DNA of 64,000 nt from a virus. Position 1 is the stretch's first letter; each line of letters opens with the position of its first letter. The stretch lies in the IMG/VR virus record IMGVR_UViG_3300025128_000017, positions 32,158 through 96,157 of that record, one strand, 5' to 3'. The notes beneath the pieces were generated by a model. It searched no databases. It was not told where the DNA came from and saw only the letters and a program-made list of their open reading frames with translations. Made by a program: the position numbers and the translations under genes. Positions 30,954 through 39,528 of this stretch are shown here, one piece after another.

Positions 30954-31195
30954 TAAATGGAGGAAGTATAACACCTAAGCCAGTTGCCGATATGACGTTA
31001 CAATTTTTTAATCCTAGACATAGCACAATTGTCGATATGATTATGATACAATTAATTGCAGCCATCATTACTAGTTTGATTATTTTAATATACAAAGGAA
31101 ATGAAATTTCACAAAATGATGCTACACTTTTCTTAGTTGGAATCTTTGCATCTTTCATTTTATTAACTACAGTGTATTCACGTATAACGAGATGA
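30950..31195 (+). CDS. Small two-pass membrane protein
   Basis: An 81-residue protein with two hydrophobic segments (residues ~27-45 and ~60-77) joined by a short polar turn 'YKGNEISQND'. This is a holin-like topology, and the place just before the packaging genes fits, but size and topology alone do not prove a lysis role. The start overlaps the preceding stop. Confidence 0.65.
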   Translation: MINGGSITPKPVADMTLQFFNPRHSTIVDMIMIQLIAAIITSLIILIYKGNEISQNDATLFLVGIFASFILLTTVYSRITR

Positions 31196-31249
31196 TGATA
31201 GTCTCTTTTTCTAACAAACTTAATTTGCTACGCATGTAGTCGACACATC

Positions 31250-31936
31250 GTGACCGAGCGTGAGCAAGTGACAAAAAGGTCCTGTGCCTTTTGTCAACAT
31301 CCTGATAGGAATGACTTGGAAGACATGATAAGGAACGGAGAAACTTCCATAAAAACTCTCGACAAAGACATGGGTTGGAGAGCCAATACAGCAGACCGTC
31401 ATTTTAGAAATCATATGGGAGAATATCACATGGCTGCTAATCCTAGTTGTGTAATTTGCACACATCCTGAAAGAGCAGAATTTGAAAATAGGTTTTTTAC
31501 AGATGGTTCTCAATCTGATATAATAGCCAAAGAATTAGATGTTGCTGAAAATACTGTTTACCATCATATGAAACATCACTTTCAACCTTTAGTACAAAGG
31601 TCTGCTGCTACTGAAGTTGTAGTAAAAGTAGGACATGAAGTGAATGTGTTGAGAAATAATGTAGAAAAACTCAATAATAGATTAAATGATTTCTTAGATG
31701 AATCTACAGGTTATGAAGATGGTTTTGTTCGAGATGCAGTTACATTACATAAAGAAGTTAGAGAAAGCATAAAAGATTTAGTCAAGTTCAATGAAGCATG
31801 GGGTACAACCGCAGAAGGTACTCAAGTCAATCAAACAATCAATATATTGAAAGTTGAATTGGCTAAAGAAAGTCCCGATACTTGGAAACGTATCAAGGCT
31901 GAATTATTACAAAACGGAGAGATTGAAATTGAATAA
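31250..31936 (+). CDS. terS: Probable small terminase subunit (zinc/HTH type)
   Basis: A 228-residue protein with GTG start. It has two tandem modules, each with C-x2-C ... and a helix-turn-helix-like helix ending in H-x3-H (CAFCQHPDRNDLE ... 'ADRHFRNHMG'; CVICTHPERAEFE ... 'VYHHMKHHF'), followed by a coiled-coil region. Paired DNA-binding modules plus a multimerising coil, and a place upstream of the large terminase, fit a small terminase that recognises the packaging site. The assignment is inference from place and architecture. Confidence 0.6.
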   Translation: MTEREQVTKRSCAFCQHPDRNDLEDMIRNGETSIKTLDKDMGWRANTADRHFRNHMGEYHMAANPSCVICTHPERAEFENRFFTDGSQSDIIAKELDVAENTVYHHMKHHFQPLVQRSAATEVVVKVGHEVNVLRNNVEKLNNRLNDFLDESTGYEDGFVRDAVTLHKEVRESIKDLVKFNEAWGTTAEGTQVNQTINILKVELAKESPDTWKRIKAELLQNGEIEIE

Positions 31937-32345
31937 TCAATTAGTTTCTGTTAGTGATTTGATGCAAATTACTCATCCGGGTCATAGATTTTTAATTTCC
32001 GATTATGATATTAAAGAAAACGATTTACCTATGTTTTTAGATTATTGCGTTGTTGTTTATGGGCGTTTTAAACACTACGCTGAAAATAATAATAATCTAC
32101 AAATTTCAGATAAAAGTTTGTATGACATTATGCAAGACTTGAAAAAAATGAGAGAAACGGATGAACCTTCTGAAATACATATACTCAGACAATCATTAAA
32201 AGGCGGTCTAATGGAATTTAGAAAAATTTGTAAATCGATGAGTGCTTGTTTTTCTTCTCCTTTGGTTGTTAAATCGTTCTATGATGCTTTAGGTGATAGA
32301 TTAACAGAACAAATTGTAATTTATGCGGGGATTGAATATGAGTAA
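31923..32345 (+). CDS. Hypothetical protein downstream of terS
   Basis: A 140-residue protein. I choose TTG 31923 (MKLNNQLVSVSDLMQ), preceded by GGAGA and overlapping the previous stop. It is mainly helical ('GGLMEFRKICKSMSACFSSP'), has two conserved-looking Cys, and no recognised domain. The next gene begins inside its last codons. Confidence 0.65.
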   Translation: MKLNNQLVSVSDLMQITHPGHRFLISDYDIKENDLPMFLDYCVVVYGRFKHYAENNNNLQISDKSLYDIMQDLKKMRETDEPSEIHILRQSLKGGLMEFRKICKSMSACFSSPLVVKSFYDALGDRLTEQIVIYAGIEYE

Positions 32346-33603
32346 AATACTTGTAAAATCTAGTAGCGGTATCATGGGTGGTAGTGATACTAGAATTTAC
32401 AACCCTAGAAGCGAATCATCACATATGTATCGCAATAATCATGAAGAAGAAGATAAGTACGGTAGAGAATCTTCGGAAGCAAGAGATGAAAGATATGATA
32501 GAAAATTACGTATTAAAGAGAAAAAAGATAAAGAAAAAAATAAAATAAAACATATAAAAATGTCTGCTGAAGATTTAATCGGTTTAAAAGATGAAAAAGA
32601 AGAAGCAGAAGAAGGTGACAAGTTTGACACTGACCGTGAATTAAGTGCTCAAACTGGACCTGCTGGTAATATGGGTTTCTTGACAAGCCTAGCAGCCCAA
32701 GCAAAAGGACCGGGTGCTGCGGGAGGCAATGCTTTTGCCATGGGTGAACCGATGGAAATAGCATATCAATTATTAAAATCGAAAGAACTTAGTGAAAAAA
32801 CTAAAAAGAAGAAAAGAGAAAGAAGGAGAACCAAAGAAAAAAGACAAAAGTGGAGACCTTCTACTGGACAATTCAAAACACCACCGGGCGGCTCTTTAGG
32901 ACCAAAAGGTGCTACTGGTAGAAGGGCAAAAGGTCAAATGCGTTCTGTAAAAAGAGGTAAGTTGAGAGGTTTGATGCATGCCCCATTATCTGTTGAAATG
33001 GAACATCGTGGTGTTGCTACTAAACAACCTAAATCTAAAGATGTGCCTAAATATAAAGAATTTTTAGGTCAACAAGAAAGTCGTAAAAGAGCAGGAAATG
33101 TACGTTCTCCCACTTCGCAACAATCAAGAAGCGGTGCTCGTAGTTATTATGCTGGAAAAACAGGCGGTGGTAGATTGCAAGGTATGTCAGCACCAAAGCC
33201 TCGTTTGAAACCTCATCGTTTACCACCGATTACACCACCTAGTACTCTAAAAGTTCCTCATTTAAATCAACCACAAATGTCAGGTCCGGGTGCTACTGGT
33301 TATATGCCGATGCAAAAACCTATTTCACCAACACCTATGCCAATGGATGCAATGTCTCAACCGTCAATGATGGTGGCAAAAGGTGCTTTTGGTTTAACAA
33401 CAATAGAATTAGGCAAGATATTAAGAATTGCTGAAAGAACATTAAGGGCTAAAGAAAAGAAAAAGAAAAGTACAGGTAATGCAGAAACAATCGACGCTGA
33501 CCAAACGCCAACAGGTCAGACAACAAAACCTCAAGGTGGTACTGAAGACCATAGAATGGAAAATATAGGAGGGGTAAAAGGTCTTAGAGGTAATACACAA
33601 TGA
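32338..33603 (+). CDS. Basic protein with internal EPM-LLK signal
   Basis: A 421-residue protein. The N-terminal ~135 residues are charged and mostly disordered. 'GEPMEIAYQLLKSKE' then begins at about residue 137, followed by a very basic stretch ('KTKKKKRERRRTKEKRQKWR') and a Pro/Gly/Arg-rich, low-complexity region. Near the C terminus is 'LGKILRIAERTLRAKEKKKK'. An ATG at 32752, behind GGTGAA, could give an internal 283-residue DNA-binding-like product. Probably packed with DNA in the head; inferred from charge. Confidence 0.7.
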   Translation: MSKILVKSSSGIMGGSDTRIYNPRSESSHMYRNNHEEEDKYGRESSEARDERYDRKLRIKEKKDKEKNKIKHIKMSAEDLIGLKDEKEEAEEGDKFDTDRELSAQTGPAGNMGFLTSLAAQAKGPGAAGGNAFAMGEPMEIAYQLLKSKELSEKTKKKKRERRRTKEKRQKWRPSTGQFKTPPGGSLGPKGATGRRAKGQMRSVKRGKLRGLMHAPLSVEMEHRGVATKQPKSKDVPKYKEFLGQQESRKRAGNVRSPTSQQSRSGARSYYAGKTGGGRLQGMSAPKPRLKPHRLPPITPPSTLKVPHLNQPQMSGPGATGYMPMQKPISPTPMPMDAMSQPSMMVAKGAFGLTTIELGKILRIAERTLRAKEKKKKSTGNAETIDADQTPTGQTTKPQGGTEDHRMENIGGVKGLRGNTQ

Positions 33604-36218
33604 AACCCATATTTTCTTCAGGCGTTTATTTTCCTACTTATATTATAGGTGAACCTATACAGAAAGGTAATGGTATTCATTTAGTACACAACGGGAGAAC
33701 TACTGAACACAGATGGTATCCTGAAGAAGCATTAAATGATAATCCTGACAAATGGGAAGGTATGGATGCTCCCCCTTTTGCTCACTCAGGACATGTAGAC
33801 CATGAACAATCTGGACATTCAGGTGTTGGTCATTTATATGATATGGAAATGAAACCCGGCACATTTGGTGGTCTTATGTGGGATGATGGTCATGGGGTGC
33901 ATTTTCATGGGATTGATGCAGTCATAAATCAACTTGGGTTACATTTACAAAAAATGAGTAAACAATATCCCGGTGCAGGGTTCAATCCACTGGATGCCCA
34001 AAAAATAGTTCAAGAAGGTATAGATTTAGATAATGAAAGAAATGGTTGGGACTTACCAAATGTTGAAAGTAAAGAATGGAGAAAAAATGTTACAGGTCAT
34101 TATGATAAAGATGATGATAGAGGCCATCGAGCACAAGATGGTAGATTAGTAACCAGTACTACTAACATGCATGGGAAAAATCATGCTTTTGGAATTTATC
34201 TTGAATCGCTATCTAATCCAGCATATCGTGGTATAGCAGATAGTTTAAAGAAATATCATTTAGATTTAGGTAGTAGTAGGACACATGCACATTCAAATAC
34301 TAGAAATTTAAGATTTTTAAAAGTACCACACATAACTGCTGAAACAAGCACTTATGCTAAATCAGCAGATGGTAGATTAGTACCTAGAGCGATACAAACT
34401 GCTAGAGATAGAGATAGCCATCAGCAAGGTGTAGAAAAAACTCCTCTTGACCCTTATGCAATAAAACAATTTAAAGATATAACTCAAAATAATGCTATTT
34501 TTAAAGATGTTACATCTTATGGTATTATTCCAGAATTAGCAAATGATTATTTTTTACGTAAAAAGAAACCACAATATGGTAGAGGTGGTAGAAAACCACA
34601 TGGTCAAGATGATTCTGGTCTTTCAATAGGTAAAGCAAAAGAAGGTATAAACAGAATATTACACCCTGACCATCAAAAAGAACCTGATATGAATCATATA
34701 CCACATGAAGGTGAAATAAAAAGTGTAGATATGAATGACCCTCGATGGAATAGTGTAATGTGGACAGATTTTAAAACTGGTAAAACACATCCTTTAAGTG
34801 AAATTTTTAAAACAAATAATAGAGCACCCGCAGAAGGAAGAAATACGCAATTATTTGATGATTTTATACATGATATGGCTATGTATCCATTTTTTGAAAA
34901 AATGTTTGGTGACAATACCGATAGTAACATACGTGTGAAAGAAGATGGTACTGTAACAGGTTCTTTACATAAAAAATTAGATAGATATTACGAAAATAAA
35001 TATCAAGGCGGGTTTAGAAAACGAAATGGTGAGATTTTATCTCATGATGATTTACAAAGTTTGATGTCTCATAGTGATACCCATTCCACTAAAATAAAAA
35101 ACCAAATTGGTGGTGGTGACTCTTTACATACAAAAGCAGTTCGTAACTATGCAACTATTTTAAGTTCCGGTTTAAATGCAAATCGTAAATCAGGAGGTCC
35201 AACTTCTATTCATGCTTTAGATATGTTAAGTGGTGAAGAATTACAGGCCGCAGGTTTCAAACCCGGTGATTTGACTGGTCATGAAAATATTTCACAAGTG
35301 AGAAACATTGCAAATGCTCTTTCTACAATGATGTTAGAAAGTCATGGTTTAGAAAAACACATTGCTTTTCCTGCAAGTGCTATGGAATTATTTACGAGAA
35401 ATGAGAGTAATCAAAGTAATAACTTGAGAGCACAAGGTCATGATGTAGAAAGTATACCTGAACATGCACAAAAGAACTTTGTTGGGTCAGTTCCAAAAAT
35501 TTCTTCAGGATTTTCACGACCCACTGCTGCACCACCTGTAGTTGCTCCACCTCCACCTCCACCTGTCGTAACTCCACCTGTCGTAACTCCACCTCCACCT
35601 GTAGTTGCTCCGCCGGGCGGTGTTGCAGGTCAACCGCCTGTTTTACCTAGTGGTCAAATGACTTTGAATGAATTTCCTAGTAATCCTCCTATCAAAGCAC
35701 CTACTGCTGAAATAATAGCAAATAATAAAGTAGGTGTTAGACCTAGTTTACCACCTCCTAATTTCCGTTCTTTACTTCCCGGTCCTGTAGCAGCAAGACA
35801 ACAAGCATCGCAAACTCCTGAAGGTACAGAACAAGCCATGAGAAATATTGCTAATAATCCAAACTTAAGAATTACTGAAGAACAAAGACAAAGAGCACAA
35901 AGTGCTTTTGCAGACCCCCAACAATCATTACTCACTGATTTTCAAAAAGCGGAAAAATTAATTAAAATGATGGAAAAATTACAATTAACCGATGCTTTTG
36001 CTGATGAAAATGTGTTGAAACATGTACCTAATAATAACTTGAATAAATCTTCAAGTATTGATGTTAAGTTTATGGCTGAAAGATTAAACGTGACATCTCA
36101 AGATGTTAGAACTATTTTACATGCAAAGGGTGATTGGGAAAGAATTCATAAGACGTATGGGTACAGTGATACAATAATCAAAGCGGTCAAAGTATCTTTC
36201 AGTGGGGGATTAAAATGA
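33600..36218 (+). CDS. Large virion-type protein with Pro-rich linker
   Basis: An 872-residue protein. The N-terminal ~630 residues are His/Asp/Asn-rich, without a recognised domain; residues ~640-690 form a Pro/Val-rich linker (PPVVAPPPPPPVVTPP...); the C-terminal ~170 residues are helical. The arrangement and size suggest an internal or ejected virion protein similar in style to the 2143-residue protein at 42579. The ATG overlaps the stop before it. Confidence 0.7.
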   Translation: MKPIFSSGVYFPTYIIGEPIQKGNGIHLVHNGRTTEHRWYPEEALNDNPDKWEGMDAPPFAHSGHVDHEQSGHSGVGHLYDMEMKPGTFGGLMWDDGHGVHFHGIDAVINQLGLHLQKMSKQYPGAGFNPLDAQKIVQEGIDLDNERNGWDLPNVESKEWRKNVTGHYDKDDDRGHRAQDGRLVTSTTNMHGKNHAFGIYLESLSNPAYRGIADSLKKYHLDLGSSRTHAHSNTRNLRFLKVPHITAETSTYAKSADGRLVPRAIQTARDRDSHQQGVEKTPLDPYAIKQFKDITQNNAIFKDVTSYGIIPELANDYFLRKKKPQYGRGGRKPHGQDDSGLSIGKAKEGINRILHPDHQKEPDMNHIPHEGEIKSVDMNDPRWNSVMWTDFKTGKTHPLSEIFKTNNRAPAEGRNTQLFDDFIHDMAMYPFFEKMFGDNTDSNIRVKEDGTVTGSLHKKLDRYYENKYQGGFRKRNGEILSHDDLQSLMSHSDTHSTKIKNQIGGGDSLHTKAVRNYATILSSGLNANRKSGGPTSIHALDMLSGEELQAAGFKPGDLTGHENISQVRNIANALSTMMLESHGLEKHIAFPASAMELFTRNESNQSNNLRAQGHDVESIPEHAQKNFVGSVPKISSGFSRPTAAPPVVAPPPPPPVVTPPVVTPPPPVVAPPGGVAGQPPVLPSGQMTLNEFPSNPPIKAPTAEIIANNKVGVRPSLPPPNFRSLLPGPVAARQQASQTPEGTEQAMRNIANNPNLRITEEQRQRAQSAFADPQQSLLTDFQKAEKLIKMMEKLQLTDAFADENVLKHVPNNNLNKSSSIDVKFMAERLNVTSQDVRTILHAKGDWERIHKTYGYSDTIIKAVKVSFSGGLK

Positions 36219-36844
36219 GTTATGTCGGAATAAAAAAATCATACGTTGGTATAATTAAACAACAGAGCAATGCTACACCAGCCGTTGCTAGTAATATTTC
36301 ACCACCGCCTGAAAGTGGTGGTACACAAATTGGTGTAGGGAATGTTTTTACTACTGTAGATGGTAAAAAAAGAAATCTTTTTGAATTAGATGAAGAAGGA
36401 AAAAGAGTGTATAATCCTTTACAAGTAGGTATAGGTCTTGCTGGTAGAGCAGCAGGTGCAGGGTTAGGTGCTTGGAATGCGGCAAGAACTTTATCTGAAA
36501 GTCAAGGTGGTGACATGATTTCTGATTTAGGAAGGGCTGGTGTTGCTGGACAACAAACTATGAATCTTGGTACGGCTGCTACTAATGTAGCGATGGATAC
36601 GCCGGGTAAAATTGCAGGTGTGCCGAAAACAATCAGAAATTATGTAAATGCTGGTAAAAGCACAACTACTGGTTTTGAAGAACCTGAAGAACCTGAATTT
36701 CATATGGGTTATCCTGTTAATGACGATAAGGTTGCAGTACAAGATAGTTCTATGCAAGTATCAGGTCCAGCAAAAGCACAAAATCCGGTCAAAGTTGTTA
36801 CTCCTGAACGAGCAAAATTTACAGGTGAAGAAATAAATCAGTGA
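36215..36844 (+). CDS. Hypothetical virion protein with repeated N-terminal peptide
   Basis: A 209-residue protein. It begins MSYVGIKKSYVGIIKQQS, a direct repeat of S-Y-V-G-I-x-K. The middle has a Gly/Ala-rich segment ('GIGLAGRAAGAGLGAWNAAR') that could insert in a membrane, and the tail is Pro/Lys-rich and polar. It overlaps the genes on both sides. No family recognised. Confidence 0.65.
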   Translation: MSYVGIKKSYVGIIKQQSNATPAVASNISPPPESGGTQIGVGNVFTTVDGKKRNLFELDEEGKRVYNPLQVGIGLAGRAAGAGLGAWNAARTLSESQGGDMISDLGRAGVAGQQTMNLGTAATNVAMDTPGKIAGVPKTIRNYVNAGKSTTTGFEEPEEPEFHMGYPVNDDKVAVQDSSMQVSGPAKAQNPVKVVTPERAKFTGEEINQ

Positions 36845-38334
36845 TTAATATGATTGAAGATAATGAAGACATGAAATCATTCATTATTGAAATGGATAGA
36901 AAAATGGCTAAAAAGTCATTTCATTACTTTTTTACAGAATGTTTAGAGTTTCTTTACAATCATCATCATAAATCATGGGAAACAGGTTTAACTGAACATT
37001 CTTATTATTGTGTAAAAGCATCAAGAGACCACGGTAAGTCTGTATTTTTTATGTCATATGCATTATGGTTAGCAGCATTTAACAAGAAAACTCACATCAT
37101 GATATTTTCTCACTCTCTTGAACAGACACTTGAACATATGAGATTTATTAGAAATCTAATAGATAATACTCCAGTACTACATCATTTGAAGCCAGCCGGA
37201 AAACAACCGTGGGCAAAGTCTTACTTCGAGTTTACAAATGGTAGTCGTTTGATGGCAAAATCGGTTGGTGGGGCTACTCGTGGTTTCCACCCTGATGTTG
37301 TTGTGTGTGACGATATTCTTTGGGGTACTAGTGGAACTGAACTTCAAAGAACTGCTGATTGGTTTTACGGTGTACTTCTTCCAGTTCTTCACCATAGTAG
37401 TAAATTAATGATGGTTGGTACACCATTTAGTTACAATGACTTATATGCGGAATTAGAACAAAAAGAAACATTTAGAGTTGAAACTTATCCTGCAATTGAT
37501 TCTGAAGGAGTTGCATTATGGCCTGAACGTTGGGATATGGCGGCTTTAGAACAAAGAAGGCTTTCAATGCCCGCTATACAATTTTCTCGTGAATATCTTT
37601 GTGAGCCAATTCATGATGTTGCTAGTATGTTTCCTATGGATATATTAGAGGGTGCTAGAGATACAAATTTAGTTTTATTAGATAGAGCAGAAACAAACTA
37701 CAACGAGGAAGGTGAACCGGATGGTGTTTTCGGTCAACACTTCATAGGTCATGACCCTGCTATATCTTCTGATAAAAATGCTGACTTTACTGCGATGACT
37801 GTAATGAGACAAAAACCGAATGAACCTTTCAAAGAAATAATCCATGTTGTACACGAAAGAGGGATGAGTACAATGGCTCAGAAAAGAATGATGGTCATGT
37901 TAAATAGTCGTTTTAGCCCTGATTTGATTGAACTTGAAGGTAACAATTTCCAAAGAATGCTAGAAGCGGAAATGAGAGAAATGGCAGCAGACATGCCTAT
38001 TCGAGTATTTATGACTACAAGAACTAAAAAAGAATCTCTGTTTATGAGCCTTCTTCTTGCTTTTGAACAAGGACATATCAAATTACCATATGGAGATGAA
38101 AGAAGTAGGACATATACACATAAATTGGAACAAGAATTAAATCGCTTTGGTATGCAGAAAAATGGTAAATTAGAAAGCGTGGGAGTACACGATGACTTAG
38201 CAATGAGCCTTGCTTTGGCTAATTGGGCCACAAAAGAATTTAAGGGAAGTGTTATGCTACTAGATGATGTCATGCCGGCGTTTGATTCGTGGTTTGACAG
38301 CGGGAAAAGAAATAACGATTGGGTGATACCTTGA
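36841..38334 (+). CDS. terL: Terminase large subunit
   Basis: A 497-residue protein starting at GTG 36841, overlapping the previous stop (an ATG 9 bases on is possible). ATPase motifs: Walker A-type 'SRDHGKS' (61-67), adenine-binding region 'ALWLAAF', Walker B 'VVVCDDI' (~153-159), and coupling motif 'MVGTPFS'. The C-terminal RNase H-like nuclease has 'FIGHDPAISSDKNADFTAM' (~300) and 'GVHDDLAMSLALANW' near the end. It packages DNA into the prohead and cuts it. Located just before the portal, as in most tailed viruses. Confidence 0.93.
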   Translation: MINMIEDNEDMKSFIIEMDRKMAKKSFHYFFTECLEFLYNHHHKSWETGLTEHSYYCVKASRDHGKSVFFMSYALWLAAFNKKTHIMIFSHSLEQTLEHMRFIRNLIDNTPVLHHLKPAGKQPWAKSYFEFTNGSRLMAKSVGGATRGFHPDVVVCDDILWGTSGTELQRTADWFYGVLLPVLHHSSKLMMVGTPFSYNDLYAELEQKETFRVETYPAIDSEGVALWPERWDMAALEQRRLSMPAIQFSREYLCEPIHDVASMFPMDILEGARDTNLVLLDRAETNYNEEGEPDGVFGQHFIGHDPAISSDKNADFTAMTVMRQKPNEPFKEIIHVVHERGMSTMAQKRMMVMLNSRFSPDLIELEGNNFQRMLEAEMREMAADMPIRVFMTTRTKKESLFMSLLLAFEQGHIKLPYGDERSRTYTHKLEQELNRFGMQKNGKLESVGVHDDLAMSLALANWATKEFKGSVMLLDDVMPAFDSWFDSGKRNNDWVIP

Positions 38335-38358
38335 ATGACACGATAATAAAAGAAGAAA

Positions 38359-39528
38359 ATGAAAATAGAAGTAGGTGGTCTTAGTATGCAGATGTTTGCA
38401 GATAACGGCGAAGGGTGGTTTGAAACACACTTAGGTTGTACAGCATCTGATTTTGTTGGTAGATTAAAAAAAGCAAGAAGGCATAATAAACATTCAAAAG
38501 AAGAAATCGATGGTATGATAAACGATGTTAGAATGTTAAAAGCATTGGAAGTAAGAGGTACATTAGAATCTGTTTCATGGTGCGAAGGTTATGAAAATGT
38601 TATACATAAATTTGGATTGAGTGATAGAGATTTAAAATCACTTAGAAAATTTGGCGATACAAGAAAGGCTAGTTTAATTCGTGCATGTAATCAATGGCAA
38701 GAAGCAGATGAATTACTTTCTAAACTCGATGAACATGTAGAAGTTTGGGGTAAAGAAGAAGAAATGGCTTGGGTGCAAGCGATGAATATCAGAAAAGATG
38801 CTAAAAAATTATGGAAAACTACATTGCATCAAATGGATAAGTTAACTGAAAAAGAAACAGATGCTTTGATAAAAAGTGCGGAGTTACTCACAGAAAGAGG
38901 TTCAATGTCAGGTAGAGGACTTTTTGAAAATTTATCTGATGCTAAAATATTACACAAAAGTATGACACCAATGAAATTATCAAAACTAATCAGTGTTTAT
39001 GGTGAAGAAGTTGACATAATTGCAGGAGGTAAAAGAGGAACTTTTGTCAAAATGGATAAGTCAGGTTTAATATTGAAAGACCCGTATGCATATGCGGCAG
39101 GATTTTTAGATGCTGATGGTTATATTTCTATAACTAAAAGAGGAGAGCCAAGAGCAGGATTTGTTGCTACAGGTTCAAGAGGTAAAATTCATTGCGAGCA
39201 GTTACAAAAAACATTAGGTTGTGGTGTTTTACAACTAGACCAAAAAATATACAAAGATAGTCAAAGAAGTCAGCATCGTTTACAATTTTATTCTAAAAGT
39301 GACATTCGTAAATTATTAACTCAAATACTCCCACATTTAAAAATGAAAGATTTACAAGCCAAAGCGGTACTTGCTTTTATCGATGAAACTGATAGTGTGA
39401 GAAAAGAAGAGTTACAAAAATTAGTTAAATACAGCAATTGGAGTGATGATACTATTAAGGCAAGTGACCTTTTAACAGAATGGGGTGTCGCTTCTGACGA
39501 TATCGCCAAGTGGAAGGAGGGATTATAG
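38359..39528 (+). CDS. Virion-region protein with LAGLIDADG domain
   Basis: A 389-residue protein between terminase and portal. Residues 1-220 are helical, with no recognised family. Residues ~235-360 form a LAGLIDADG domain: 'AAGFLDADGYISITKRG' and the second-half features 'HRLQFYSKSDIRKLLTQILP' and 'MKDLQAKAVLAFI'. One LAGLIDADG copy means it would act as a dimer. The C terminus is short and helical. It may be a homing nuclease fused to a virion gene or a domesticated domain used in packaging. The stop overlaps the portal GTG (TAGTG). Confidence 0.75.
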   Translation: MKIEVGGLSMQMFADNGEGWFETHLGCTASDFVGRLKKARRHNKHSKEEIDGMINDVRMLKALEVRGTLESVSWCEGYENVIHKFGLSDRDLKSLRKFGDTRKASLIRACNQWQEADELLSKLDEHVEVWGKEEEMAWVQAMNIRKDAKKLWKTTLHQMDKLTEKETDALIKSAELLTERGSMSGRGLFENLSDAKILHKSMTPMKLSKLISVYGEEVDIIAGGKRGTFVKMDKSGLILKDPYAYAAGFLDADGYISITKRGEPRAGFVATGSRGKIHCEQLQKTLGCGVLQLDQKIYKDSQRSQHRLQFYSKSDIRKLLTQILPHLKMKDLQAKAVLAFIDETDSVRKEELQKLVKYSNWSDDTIKASDLLTEWGVASDDIAKWKEGL

